The notes beneath the pieces are model-generated. The model was not told the DNA's origin, made no database searches, and saw nothing but the letters and a program-made list of their open reading frames with translations. DNA of 64,000 nt from Arsenicibacter rosenii (GTDB taxonomy: Bacteria > Bacteroidota > Bacteroidia > Cytophagales > Spirosomataceae): the NCBI RefSeq assembly GCF_001870735.1, contig NZ_MORL01000014.1, forward strand, positions 62,001 to 126,000, in the 5' to 3' direction. Of this stretch, positions 53,143 to 62,016 are shown piece after piece; the first letter of the stretch is position 1; every line of letters starts with the position of its first letter. A program made the translations under genes and the position numbers.

Positions 53143-54522
53143 TTAACGGCCCCTGCCCTGCATCATGACGCGGACGGTTTGCAGAATAATCCAGGCATCG
53201 AACCAGAACGAGCGGCGCTCCGGATAAAGGACATCGTAACGCAGGCGCTTCACCATTTCCTGCACATTGCCGGCATAGCCGAATTTGATTTGCCCGATGG
53301 AGGTAATGCCAGGTTTTACCTTAAGCAGGTTTTTGTACTCAGGCGCGATTTCAACAATTTGGTCAATGAAGTATTGCCGTTCCGGACGAGGCCCAACTAC
53401 GGACATATCGCCTTTTAGTACGTTGAAAAACTGGGGCAGTTCATCCAGACGGGTACGGCGCATAAACCGGCCCCATGGTGTAATACGGGAGTCGCCAAGA
53501 CCTTGGGAAAGTGAGGGGCCGCCTGCTTCTGCATCCACATACATACTCCGGAATTTATAAATCCGGAAGGGAACACCTCCACGGCCGATACGCTCCTGAG
53601 CATACAATACCGGCCCCCGTGACGTAAGCCTGGTTATCAGACCAACGAGCAGAAAGGCGGGAAAACCCATAAAAATAACCCCTAGCGAAAAGGTAATGTC
53701 AAAGGCCCGTTTCAGCGTGTTGACCCGGAAATCCGCCAGCATTTGCGATGAAAGGTTCAGAACGGGTAGAATATCATGATACTCCACAGAAGCGCCCTTG
53801 GCCAGAAATCCGCGGAAATCAACAAGTAGTTTTACCTGATAATCAGCGATTTCTGCGTCCTCGACAATGTTATGCAGGCGGGTGTTATCAATATGGGGCA
53901 GGCAGCAATAAACGCAGTCTATACGGTTACGGCGGATAAAGTCCGGTAACTGTTCGTAATTACCGGTAATTATATCACGGTTTCCGTCGGAGATGTGGTC
54001 AAAATAGCCGGCAAAACGAAAACCCATCTCCGGATGGATTTCATAAAAACGGGTAATGGTTTTTGACAGATTACCGTAACCGACAACAATAAAACGACGG
54101 TTATTATAGCCCCGCGCTCTGAACTCCCGTAAAAACAGTAAACCGCCGACACGGTAGGCTGAGCCAAGGATAAAAAACAGAATGTAGGTAATCAGCAGGT
54201 GCTCCCTGGAGTAGAACGACTCTTGAAAAAAGACCAGATAGAGCGAAATTACGGCAATGTGTAAGGTTGTAAGAAGTCCTAATTTAGGGATTAAGTGTCT
54301 GATTTTGAAGAGCTGTCGCGGAAATGTGTAGGGTTTAAGCAGGATAACGAGAATGGCCCATACAAAATTGAATACATACCATAATATCAAATGCGGTGGC
54401 TGCAATGCGCCATCGATTTCCTTGAAGTGAAGCCAGTATGCACTGATAAACGACGCATTAAGGCAAAGGAAATCAAACAGGACATGTAATGGTAAAAACA
54501 ATATTGAGTATCGGTGTCTCAT
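53143..54522 (-). CDS. polyprenyl glycosylphosphotransferase (exopolysaccharide initiating enzyme)
   Basis: A 459-residue WcaJ/WbaP-type enzyme that transfers a hexose-1-phosphate to undecaprenyl phosphate, the first step of a capsule or exopolysaccharide repeat unit. Four membrane helices occupy residues 1-130, a CoA-binding-like/Rossmann region follows (FIVVGYGNLSKTITRFYEIH), then another helix (FDITFSLGVIFMGFPAFLLV). The catalytic block holds GPVLYAQERIGRGGVPFRIY followed by KFRSM, TRLDELPQFFNVLKGDMSVV followed by GPRPE, and KPGITSIGQI. The Wzi-like gene upstream supports a capsule role. Confidence 0.93.
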   Translation of the reverse strand: MRHRYSILFLPLHVLFDFLCLNASFISAYWLHFKEIDGALQPPHLILWYVFNFVWAILVILLKPYTFPRQLFKIRHLIPKLGLLTTLHIAVISLYLVFFQESFYSREHLLITYILFFILGSAYRVGGLLFLREFRARGYNNRRFIVVGYGNLSKTITRFYEIHPEMGFRFAGYFDHISDGNRDIITGNYEQLPDFIRRNRIDCVYCCLPHIDNTRLHNIVEDAEIADYQVKLLVDFRGFLAKGASVEYHDILPVLNLSSQMLADFRVNTLKRAFDITFSLGVIFMGFPAFLLVGLITRLTSRGPVLYAQERIGRGGVPFRIYKFRSMYVDAEAGGPSLSQGLGDSRITPWGRFMRRTRLDELPQFFNVLKGDMSVVGPRPERQYFIDQIVEIAPEYKNLLKVKPGITSIGQIKFGYAGNVQEMVKRLRYDVLYPERRSFWFDAWIILQTVRVMMQGRGR

Positions 54523-54550
54523 TCTATATTTAAAACAGCATTCGACTAAT

Positions 54551-54567
54551 CTTACAACTTTTGTAAG
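54551..54567. promoter_or_regulatory. palindrome upstream of the glycosylphosphotransferase gene
   Basis: CTTACAA-ctt-TTGTAAG, a 7-bp perfect inverted repeat 28 bp before the minus-strand start at 54522. It is a possible operator. The remainder of 54523-54749 shows no gene. Confidence 0.35.
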
Positions 54568-54749
54568 GCTTCATTTGGAGACAGTTACGGAATAAGGCAT
54601 ATAAAGTACGGTAGCAAACCAATACTATACACGTATTTTTTAGTTAACGGCGCTGTTAACTGTCAAAATGCAAAGTAAACGATTCCAACTGAAAAAAGTT
54701 AAATCCGGAATTGTACTATTTTGTGTTTAAACAGGTTCCCGTCAGGAGT

Positions 54750-56246
54750 TTATTTGCTTTGCCATACTTTTTGCAAACCGATATACGCACCAACGCTATT
54801 CGGATATAAGTCACCGGCATCAATCGCAACCGACCCTCTGATATTCAGGCCGCCAAGCCAGGTTGTCGGGGCAATCAGAGACACTATGCCCGAAAACTGG
54901 TTTTTAGGCCGTGCAAACGGGAAATTATACGTTCCCAGGCTATTGCTGATTGACAACTTTGTCTGGTATGTAACCGGGCTTTCTAAAAACGAGGCCTTGA
55001 GAGGTACTAAGGTACCAGATATACCCAAATGCCAGACAGTGACTCGATTATTGAGTGTAAAAGGATTTTTAGGATTGGCATCGTTCGGTCCCATATTCGG
55101 TGGAATAAAAGGCGTTCCGATACCCCGACCATAATAACCCCAGCCGTCGCGGAACTGAGAATGATTGAAATAATCGTCTTTTCCGCGCTTTAACGGATCT
55201 TCAATAACAAACTCGGGTCCACCCTGGCTTTTGGTATTCAACAACTCAAAAACTACTTCTCTGAAAAAAGAATTAGCATCGCTGCTGCGTAACCGGATGC
55301 CGTTCAGACCATCAGTTATGTTGATCAGGTAAAAAAGTGAACCATCTTCATAGATATTCTGCCGGTACAAAAAGAGCGAATATCGTACCAGATCAATCTC
55401 AGCGCCCAGATCAATTGTACCGAGATGATTACCCACTCTATTAGTAATATCAAAATTGGTCAGTTTTGTTGTATCTTTCTTATTAAGTAGTCCGGTAACT
55501 ACATAAATATAGTCCCTGAAAGATGAGGGCAGGGTCGGGCCTACGGTAAGACCAAGTCGCTGAAGCTCTTTACTTTCCCCACCCCAGATGGCTTGGTGGT
55601 TGAAACCGGCGTAAAGCCGGACAACATCATGCGGGCGTCCTAGTCTGAAATAGAGGGTTTTCTGGTGTAGAAGCGAGTGATTGACATAGCCCTTCGGCTG
55701 CATCCAGCCATGGGCAAACGTGCCCATCACGGATAACCATCCCTTGGTAAAACGAAGGGGCGTAAATTGTGGAATACTGATCTGAATTTTCGGGATTGGC
55801 AGGGCATTACCCGACCAGGCATAGGACCCTGATGTCAGTGACGTATCTGCCAGACCAAAATGTTCACGGCGGCGACCGGCATAAATTTCGAAAATGTTAA
55901 AACGAATCTTAGCGTATAGCTCGGGTAACAGCACGCCGCCTGCGGGTCCTATGTTGCCGACAAGATTTATGCCATACCCATAGTCTGTTTTCCGGTTGGC
56001 AACTTTTGCGGAATCATAGTCACTGTATAATCCGAAGCGGGCAGTGGCGGCCGGAGACTTAAGCGGAACGATTCCGTATTCGTTGCTCCGGAGCCAGAAA
56101 GGAGTTCTGGCCGATGATGAAAAATAGCTGCCGAGTTCACCGCTATACTGTGTCGGAGCTTTTACCGTTTGAATTTGTGCCTTGACAAGTGGTGTGGTTA
56201 AACCGAAAGCACATAGCCATAAAGCAACCTTAGACAATTCAGACAT
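54750..56246 (-). CDS. Wzi-like capsule assembly protein
   Basis: A 498-residue predicted outer-membrane beta-barrel with a Sec signal (MSELSKVALWLCAFGLTTPL, cleavage near VKAQ). Alternating aromatic/polar strands are seen throughout (for example ARFGLYSDYDSAKVANRKTD followed by YGYGINL, and SIPQFTPLRFTKGWLSVMGT), with the final residues consistent with a barrel end. The family match is capsule assembly Wzi, which holds group 1 capsule at the cell surface. It is encoded next to the polyprenyl glycosylphosphotransferase gene, in the same orientation and 227 bp away. Confidence 0.88.
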   Translation of the reverse strand: MSELSKVALWLCAFGLTTPLVKAQIQTVKAPTQYSGELGSYFSSSARTPFWLRSNEYGIVPLKSPAATARFGLYSDYDSAKVANRKTDYGYGINLVGNIGPAGGVLLPELYAKIRFNIFEIYAGRRREHFGLADTSLTSGSYAWSGNALPIPKIQISIPQFTPLRFTKGWLSVMGTFAHGWMQPKGYVNHSLLHQKTLYFRLGRPHDVVRLYAGFNHQAIWGGESKELQRLGLTVGPTLPSSFRDYIYVVTGLLNKKDTTKLTNFDITNRVGNHLGTIDLGAEIDLVRYSLFLYRQNIYEDGSLFYLINITDGLNGIRLRSSDANSFFREVVFELLNTKSQGGPEFVIEDPLKRGKDDYFNHSQFRDGWGYYGRGIGTPFIPPNMGPNDANPKNPFTLNNRVTVWHLGISGTLVPLKASFLESPVTYQTKLSISNSLGTYNFPFARPKNQFSGIVSLIAPTTWLGGLNIRGSVAIDAGDLYPNSVGAYIGLQKVWQSK

Positions 56247-56324
56247 TTAAAAATGAGCACGCTTTATCAATGAACGGCGCAAACTTACACCTTTTTACAA
56301 TGCTTTAGTTGAGTTGAGGAGGCA

Positions 56325-56354
56325 ATAAAAAAAGCCACCCTCAGGAGGTGGCTT
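56325..56354 (-). terminator. rho-independent terminator of the T9SS protein gene
   Basis: AAGCCACC (56332-56339) and GGTGGCTT (56347-56354) make an 8-bp stem. On the minus strand it is followed by TTTTTTT (A-run at 56327-56333 of the plus strand). It ends the gene at 56401-56955. Confidence 0.8.
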
Positions 56355-56400
56355 AATATAAAGGCATTTGCAGCAGCGTTTTATGATAAATGCTGAACGC

Positions 56401-56955
56401 TTACTGCTTCATCAGGCGTACCGACTTTGTCCCTTTGTCAGTATGAATCTGATAAATGTAAATACCGGTTGGAAGATTGCCTCCTCGTACGTTTACTTTG
56501 TACTGACCAGCCGCCTGAACATCTTCAGTGCTGGTCTGTTCAATAATATTTCCTCTTACATCAGTTAAGGTACGGCTTACACGAGATGACTCAGGTAAAC
56601 GGTACTCAACAATAGTCTGATCGGCAAACGGGTTAGGAGCGGCAGCAACCGTCATAACTGCATTAGCTTCCGGACTGGCCGGCCGCGAAACTACATTAGC
56701 AATTGTAGCTTCGAAAACGGCACCTGGCTGTGCTGTAAACCCGGGTTGCAGCACAATAGAACGTCCGGCTTCGTAGCTGACAGAAGCACCTGATTGTACT
56801 TCGTTACGGGCTACGATATATTCAACCGCCTTCTCCTGAACAGCGGCTCCAGACTTCATTGAACGAGCAATTTCCTGACTTACAGGATATTCTTGTGCAA
56901 AAGCCGCGCTCATTCCCATAAGCAGGGCGGCGGAAAACAGTAAACTTTTTTTCAT
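56401..56955 (-). CDS. T9SS type A sorting domain protein
   Basis: A 184-residue secreted protein. Signal peptide MKKSLLFSAALLMGMSAAFA. Residues about 60-90 match the three-coathanger-stack motif found with T9SS substrates (GRSIVLQPGFTAQPGAVFEA). The C-terminal 80 residues are a type A sorting domain (AAPNPFADQTIVEYRLPESS, ending GIYIYQIHTDKGTKSVRLMK Q), recognised by the type IX secretion system for export and surface attachment. It is small with little more than these two parts, so it may be a structural or adhesive surface protein. The function is unknown. Confidence 0.9.
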   Translation of the reverse strand: MKKSLLFSAALLMGMSAAFAQEYPVSQEIARSMKSGAAVQEKAVEYIVARNEVQSGASVSYEAGRSIVLQPGFTAQPGAVFEATIANVVSRPASPEANAVMTVAAAPNPFADQTIVEYRLPESSRVSRTLTDVRGNIIEQTSTEDVQAAGQYKVNVRGGNLPTGIYIYQIHTDKGTKSVRLMKQ

Positions 56956-57151
56956 ATTGCTTTGTCAGAAGACGGTTGCGGACTGAATTCTTTTTCAATC
57001 TTAACACTTTTTTCAACAACTTAGGCAATTTATCCGAGCGAAAACAGACTTTTTTTATGCAACGCAACCAAGCGGTCGCGCTTACTGGACGGATCACAAT
57101 CCGCGTAAAATCGTTTTTTGCTCTCCCAATTTTAAAAGCTCAATCCGGTCC

Positions 57152-57184
57152 TTGTATGGCGGGATACATTTTGTCGTATCTTTA
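57152..57184 (+). promoter_or_regulatory. putative accD promoter
   Basis: TTG (57152-57154), a 22-bp spacer, and TATCTTTA (57177-57184), one mismatch from TAnnTTTG. It lies 61 bp before the start codon. Nothing else is seen in 56956-57245. Confidence 0.4.
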
Positions 57185-57245
57185 CGCCCTATTTCTGATC
57201 CCACCCGGAATAATTGACGACAAACGAAAACAAGAAAACTAAGAT

Positions 57246-58088
57246 ATGTCTTGGTTCATCCGCAAAGATAAGGGTATTCAAACGCCAACCGAAATGAAAC
57301 GGGAGGCCCCTGACGGGCTATGGTACCAGTGCCCGAATTGCAAAAAAGTGATGCATACACGGGAGCATAAACTGAATGCATATACCTGTGTACATTGCAA
57401 TTATCACGAAAAAATTGGCTCAGACGCGTACTTCGCCGTTTTATTTGATAACAATACATTTACTGAACTGGATCCGGATATGATCTCGGGTGACCCGCTG
57501 ACATTCCGGGATACCAAAGCCTATACGGACCGGATTAAAACAACGATTGCCAAAACCGGTCTGAAAGACGCTGTCCGGACGGGTTACGGTAAAATGAATG
57601 ATCTCGATATTACCATTGCCTGTATGGACTTTGGCTTTATCGGCGGGTCAATGGGCTCGGTTGTCGGTGAAAAAATTGCGCGGGCCATCGATCATTCACT
57701 GAAGCACAAGCAGCCGTTTCTGATGATTTCGCGGTCGGGCGGGGCACGGATGATGGAAGCCGGCTTTTCGCTGATGCAGATGGCTAAAACATCCGCAAAA
57801 CTGGCGCTGCTAGCCCAGGCTAAAGTTCCGTATGTGTCCTTGTTAACAGACCCGACAACCGGTGGTGTTACTGCCTCCTTTGCCATGTTGGGTGATTTTA
57901 ACATTGCCGAACCAGAGGCACTGATTGGTTTTGCCGGTCCACGGGTTATCCGCGAAACAATCGGGAAGGATCTGCCGAAAGGCTTCCAGAGTGCGGAGTT
58001 CGTCCTCGACCATGGCTTCCTCGACTTTATTGTCGACCGTAAAGATTTGAAAGATAAGCTGACCAGCTTGCTGAAAATGCTTCAATAA
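57246..58088 (+). CDS. accD: acetyl-CoA carboxylase carboxyltransferase subunit beta
   Basis: A 280-residue AccD that, with AccA, transfers the carboxyl group from biotin-BCCP to acetyl-CoA to give malonyl-CoA for fatty acid synthesis. The N-terminal zinc ribbon has the two CxxC pairs CPNC and CVHC. The crotonase-fold core includes [20 protein letters not shown] and [20 protein letters not shown], ending in [20 protein letters not shown] followed by [16 protein letters not shown]. Length is normal. It is a single gene closed by a terminator. Confidence 0.97.
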   Translation: MSWFIRKDKGIQTPTEMKREAPDGLWYQCPNCKKVMHTREHKLNAYTCVHCNYHEKIGSDAYFAVLFDNNTFTELDPDMISGDPLTFRDTKAYTDRIKTTIAKTGLKDAVRTGYGKMNDLDITIACMDFGFIGGSMGSVVGEKIARAIDHSLKHKQPFLMISRSGGARMMEAGFSLMQMAKTSAKLALLAQAKVPYVSLLTDPTTGGVTASFAMLGDFNIAEPEALIGFAGPRVIRETIGKDLPKGFQSAEFVLDHGFLDFIVDRKDLKDKLTSLLKMLQ

Positions 58089-58089
58089 G

Positions 58090-58125
58090 AAAACGAATGG
58101 GGCCTTAAGCGCCCCTTTCGTTTTT
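58090..58125 (+). terminator. terminator after accD
   Basis: AAAACGAA-T-GGGGC (58090-58103), short loop, GCCCC-T-TTCGTTTT (58111-58124) with T5. Its T-run touches the stop of the minus-strand gene at 58124. Confidence 0.8.
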
Positions 58126-59236
58126 ATTGCCGTATCAGTTTCTGCCGCACAAACCGTCCGTCGCTTTCTGCCTGAATAAAATACATACCGGCAGGTAAAT
58201 GCTTGATGTCAAACCGCTGCTCATGCTCGGGGCGGGGTGTTTCGATGCGGATATCGTCCAGTAACTGCCCGTTCTGATTGATGAGCTGAAAACGAGGCTT
58301 CGACGGTTTTTGCGAATTCAGCCGGACCGTCACCTGATCCTGCGCCGGATTGGGGTAAACATGCAGTGTTAAGAGGGCTTCCGGATGCTGCTCTGAAACG
58401 CCGAGTACGAGCATCTGCTCTACAACCGGCTCGTAAGGGGGCAGCGGCTGAGGAGTCAGCTGTTTATCCGTTACCTGTAGAATCATTTCAAAACGCGTCT
58501 CACTCAGAAATGCACCCCGCCGGAACTCCCGGACAATCATAGCGAAGGTATAATTACCTTGTGCGGTAGGCGCATCCCAGATGAGCTGCCCCGTCCGGCT
58601 GTTCAGTTTAAAGGTGCCCTGCCGTGAAACTTCATTAGGATACACGTAGTTGGAAACCGTCTGCATGGTCTGGTCACAACTGTTTTTAGTGGTAATTGGC
58701 CGGCTTAAAAAATAAACAAGACTATCGCCATCCGTATCTGTAACCGGAAAACTAAAAACTGTCCGCTGGTTAACAGCTGCCTGAAAAATATTATCCGGCA
58801 AAACGATCTCTGGAGTAGTATTGGGTTGTGTATCAATACGCAAGGCTGTTGTAAGCGCTAAGGAGACCATGTCTCCATCGCGGAAATTCGTTGTTCCGGT
58901 CCGGTTTTGCTCTGAAAGTGCCAGATAATAACTGCCGGCTCCCGGGAAAGTATGCACGGTTCGGTAAACACTGACTTTTATCGCCGGATCGTTTTTGAAG
59001 TCGGTGACAGAAATTCTGGGAAGAATCCCCGTCATACCGTCCCCGAAACAAATTTTTGTTTCAGAAGCAAAACGTATGGCTTCTGCGCCTCTGATGCCGT
59101 CCATAAACAGGGTAACCGTTACTTCATACTGTAATCCATTCACTGGCTTTGCCTGAATATAGCCGCCAAGCAGGTGTGTGGCTGCAGCCTGATAGACAAG
59201 ACATAAAAAAAGAAAGGTAGTGGTAAGAAATTTCAT
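58124..59236 (-). CDS. secreted T9SS type A protein with cadherin/Ig-like domains
   Basis: A 370-residue secreted protein. Signal peptide MKFLTTTFLFLCLVYQAAA, then THLLGGYIQAKPVNGLQYEV, the usual opening of gliding-motility-type surface proteins of Bacteroidota. Ig/cadherin-like beta-sandwich repeats lie at about residues 25-270 (PVTDTDGDSLVYFLSRPITT; RTGQLIWDAPTAQGNYTFAM). The C-terminal type A sorting domain is LHVYPNPAQDQVTVRLNSQ ending PAGMYFIQAESDGRFVRQKL. It is probably a cell-surface adhesin-like protein exported by T9SS. It is monocistronic as far as seen. Confidence 0.9.
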   Translation of the reverse strand: MKFLTTTFLFLCLVYQAAATHLLGGYIQAKPVNGLQYEVTVTLFMDGIRGAEAIRFASETKICFGDGMTGILPRISVTDFKNDPAIKVSVYRTVHTFPGAGSYYLALSEQNRTGTTNFRDGDMVSLALTTALRIDTQPNTTPEIVLPDNIFQAAVNQRTVFSFPVTDTDGDSLVYFLSRPITTKNSCDQTMQTVSNYVYPNEVSRQGTFKLNSRTGQLIWDAPTAQGNYTFAMIVREFRRGAFLSETRFEMILQVTDKQLTPQPLPPYEPVVEQMLVLGVSEQHPEALLTLHVYPNPAQDQVTVRLNSQKPSKPRFQLINQNGQLLDDIRIETPRPEHEQRFDIKHLPAGMYFIQAESDGRFVRQKLIRQ

Positions 59237-59345
59237 GGCATGCGGTGTTATTACGTGGATGTTTCTGATTCTTTAACTGAAAATTGTTAATTATATTATC
59301 CGGAATGTTACATAATTAGTCTGATAAATAAACTCCTGCTCAACC

Positions 59346-60164
59346 ATGCTTTATTCAGACAATCAGATAGATACCAGCCGGTTGGCGGGCCTGCAGTTTG
59401 TCCGCACAACGCTTGTAGACCATGTGTTTACGATTACACTGAACCGGCCGGCAAAAAAGAATGCCTTACACCCGCCCATGTTGCATGAACTGGCCTATGC
59501 CATGGCCTTTGCGCATTATACGACGGATGTATGGCTGGTGGTACTGGCCGCCGATGGTGACACGTTCTGCGCCGGTATGGATCTGAAAAGCCTGGTCAGT
59601 GGCAATGCCGATGGCGCGAGTGTGCCGGAGCCGTCGGGCCCCGTCCGGCTGGGCGAATTGATGGCCGGGTTGCATAAGCCCTGTATCGCGCGGGTGCAGG
59701 GTCCTGTCTATGCCGGCGGGTTTCTGCTGGTGGCGGGAAGTACATACGTTGTCGCGGCCGGAAATGCCACCTTTAGCCTGCCGGAAGTAAAGCGGGGACT
59801 TTTCCCGTTTCAGGTGATGGCAAGCCTGATGGAGATTATGCCGGCGCGGACCGTGCTGGATTTGTGCCTGCGGGCGCACACGTTGACCGCACAGGATGCC
59901 GCCGCGCTGGGCCTTGTGACGCAGGTGGTTGACCAGCCGGCACTGGATGCCGCCATAGCGACTCTGGTGACGGAATTAAAGCAGTATTCGCCCGCAGCGA
60001 TGCAGTTTGGCTTGCGGGCTTATCAGCAACTAAAAAGCCTGCCACCGGATCAGCAGCAGGCTTTTCTGCACCAGCAGTTTCAACTGATTCAGCAAACGGC
60101 CGATGCAAAAGAGGGAATGACCGCGTTTCTGGAAAAGCGCCCGCCGGTCTGGACCGGGCAGTAA
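59346..60164 (+). CDS. enoyl-CoA hydratase/isomerase-family protein, altered active site
   Basis: A 272-residue crotonase-fold protein. Family parts: FTITLNRPAKKNALHPPMLH, GDTFCAGMDLKSLVSG (oxyanion-hole segment) and FSLPEVKRGLFPF. In the usual pattern G-x-A-x-G-G-G-x-E-L-A-x-x-C-D the first catalytic Glu is replaced: here GPVYAGGFLLVAGSTY has Leu at that place, and the Asp is also changed. The second Glu (in PEVKRG) remains. So hydration is doubtful; isomerase or another crotonase activity is possible. No pathway neighbour helps. Confidence 0.85.
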   Translation: MLYSDNQIDTSRLAGLQFVRTTLVDHVFTITLNRPAKKNALHPPMLHELAYAMAFAHYTTDVWLVVLAADGDTFCAGMDLKSLVSGNADGASVPEPSGPVRLGELMAGLHKPCIARVQGPVYAGGFLLVAGSTYVVAAGNATFSLPEVKRGLFPFQVMASLMEIMPARTVLDLCLRAHTLTAQDAAALGLVTQVVDQPALDAAIATLVTELKQYSPAAMQFGLRAYQQLKSLPPDQQQAFLHQQFQLIQQTADAKEGMTAFLEKRPPVWTGQ

Positions 60165-60179
60165 ACAGGCAGCGTATGA

Positions 60180-60629
60180 CTAGCAGCCGTCGCGGCGGCG
60201 TGTGTCGATAATCGACTGGATTTTCCAGCTGCCATTAATCTTTACCAGCGTAAATACATTCACGCCGCAGTGGCTTTTCTGGCCTTTGTAATAGAACGTG
60301 TAAGGTGTCCAGGCAACAGCGAGTTCGGCGTCAATCTTGATGTCGTAGCCCGTCAGGCGTTCGTCAAGGTCACCGGGTGTTTGTTTGCCCACGGACGCAA
60401 TAAAGCCGGCGATGGATTCCTGCCGCACACTTACGGCGCCTTCTTTCGTTTTTGCTACTGACTGCAGGGACGCGGCCGGTGCAAAAACTGATTTAAACAT
60501 CGTCGTGTCGGATTTGCGCATACCGGTAAACATCTGGTCGATGGTCGCGCGGACAGCCGTTTCGTCGGGAGACTGAGCAAATGCCGGTGCTGTGAGGAGC
60601 AGCAAAAAAAGCAAAGAGAGTTTGTTCAT
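60180..60629 (-). CDS. secreted NTF2-like (SnoaL/lumazine-binding-like) protein
   Basis: A 149-residue protein with a signal peptide (MNKLSLLFLLLLTAPAFAQS) and a cone-shaped NTF2-like domain: DETAVRATIDQMFTGMRKSD, then TTMFKSVFAPAASLQSVA and AVAWTPYTFYYKGQKSHCGV followed by NVFTLVKINGSWKIQSIIDT. The final WKIQSIIDTRRR is typical of this family. It is periplasmic with an unknown ligand. It ends in RRRDGC. It is a separate gene next to the convergent enoyl-CoA hydratase-like gene. Confidence 0.85.
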   Translation of the reverse strand: MNKLSLLFLLLLTAPAFAQSPDETAVRATIDQMFTGMRKSDTTMFKSVFAPAASLQSVAKTKEGAVSVRQESIAGFIASVGKQTPGDLDERLTGYDIKIDAELAVAWTPYTFYYKGQKSHCGVNVFTLVKINGSWKIQSIIDTRRRDGC

Positions 60630-60699
60630 CGGACTCGTCGTTGGTTAATGATGACGATGCAAGGTACATGAACATCAATGTATTTACCAGGGGTAGCGG

Positions 60700-61965
60700 T
60701 CAATATTTGCCGCTGCTCCCTCCTCCTCCGAAATCACCGCCGCCGTAGCGGAGCGGGTCCGGATGGTGAACCGATGCCGAAGCCTGAATGGTAGCCAGCA
60801 ATTCGGCATTCAGGAAGAATTCACGAGGCGAATCCTCATCAGGAATATCGGTGAACCCATGCGGTTGGGTTTCGTGGCCGGGCCGTCGCAGCAGCCAGAT
60901 CATAAAACCCGCAAACCCGATGGTGAATACGCCGCATAAGGTCAGATGCACCGAGAGGGGCAGAAACCCGTGATAATGCCGGAATGTACTCAGGGCACCG
61001 GCAATGCCGATGGCCGCCAGAATCAGAAAAACGCGGTTCCGGTAGCGTAAACCGACAAAAGCATACCCCACCGGAATCAGAAAAGTGAAAGCCCAGAACA
61101 ACCAGGGCAGGCTTATGTCCGGCGAAACAGCCGGTACCGGCCGCAGCAACTGCGCATTTAACTCCCGCACGATGAAATAATTGCTGCTGACCAACAGCAT
61201 CGATAGGGCAATCCATTGGGTAATGGTGATCGCATCGTCGTAATAGACCAGATTCTGCATGATAGTCTCCGTCGCTGGTTTATCGGCACTCCGGCCTGCC
61301 GTCCGGCTGAATACGCCTGCCCGTCTGCCAGGGCCTCGTGTCGGAACGATAAAGGCAAAATGACACAGGAAGTAGATGCACAGCGACAGTGCCATGAACA
61401 TAAACGGCAAAATGGCTTTGCCCCAACTGAACGTTAGTAAGCCGTCGTAAATAGCCCAGTAGAGGGTGAGCCAGGCTACGAATGTCACAATGGTGTCGCC
61501 ATAGTGCCAGATGGCCAGCATCATGACGGGCAGGCACCACAGACATCGCGCCCAAAGGCTGGTTTCGTTGGGTAAGGCTACGTTAATACCCAGAGCAATC
61601 AGAGCGACCGAAGATACAACCAGTGCGTTATCAATGCCGCTCCGGTACAGGCTTTGCTGCCTGATCAATACCTGATTCAGAAAGACAAGGCCGATGCCAA
61701 ACAGACAGCTATAGATCGCATTGGCGGTGGCATTAGCCGGACTCAGCAAAAGCCCTAACAGGGCATAACCACCTGCTACAGCAATGTTGGTAAATAGAAA
61801 CGCGCCGATTTCGACAAAGGCGTTTGATTGCCGGAAACCAATCGGACAGGCATTGAAAATAGTCTGCGATTGTTCCGGCGTCAGCAGCCCCTGCGCTTGC
61901 CAGCGTTCGGTCTGCAACCGGATTACCTTGTTATAAATCCATTGTATGTTGTAAGCCTTTTGCAT
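60700..61965 (-). CDS. polytopic membrane protein with Gly-rich C-terminus
   Basis: A 421-residue protein with about nine membrane helices (for example AFLFTNIAVAGGYALLGLLL; YSCLFGIGLVFLNQVLI; ILPFMFMALSLCIYFLCHFA). It ends in GGGDFGGGGSSGKY, like the Gly-rich tails of TPM-domain and similar membrane proteins. ATG 61965 (MQKAYNIQWIYNKVIRLQTE) was chosen; an in-frame codon at 62016 is possible and would nearly touch the DUF2157 gene. It lies 51 bp downstream of that gene on the same strand, so the two are likely an operon. The family is not certain; the function is unknown. Confidence 0.75.
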   Translation of the reverse strand: MQKAYNIQWIYNKVIRLQTERWQAQGLLTPEQSQTIFNACPIGFRQSNAFVEIGAFLFTNIAVAGGYALLGLLLSPANATANAIYSCLFGIGLVFLNQVLIRQQSLYRSGIDNALVVSSVALIALGINVALPNETSLWARCLWCLPVMMLAIWHYGDTIVTFVAWLTLYWAIYDGLLTFSWGKAILPFMFMALSLCIYFLCHFAFIVPTRGPGRRAGVFSRTAGRSADKPATETIMQNLVYYDDAITITQWIALSMLLVSSNYFIVRELNAQLLRPVPAVSPDISLPWLFWAFTFLIPVGYAFVGLRYRNRVFLILAAIGIAGALSTFRHYHGFLPLSVHLTLCGVFTIGFAGFMIWLLRRPGHETQPHGFTDIPDEDSPREFFLNAELLATIQASASVHHPDPLRYGGGDFGGGGSSGKY

Positions 61966-62016
61966 AAAGAGTGAAAGAGCGGAAGAGAGAAAGAGTGATC
62001 CGGTTTTAGCCGGCAA

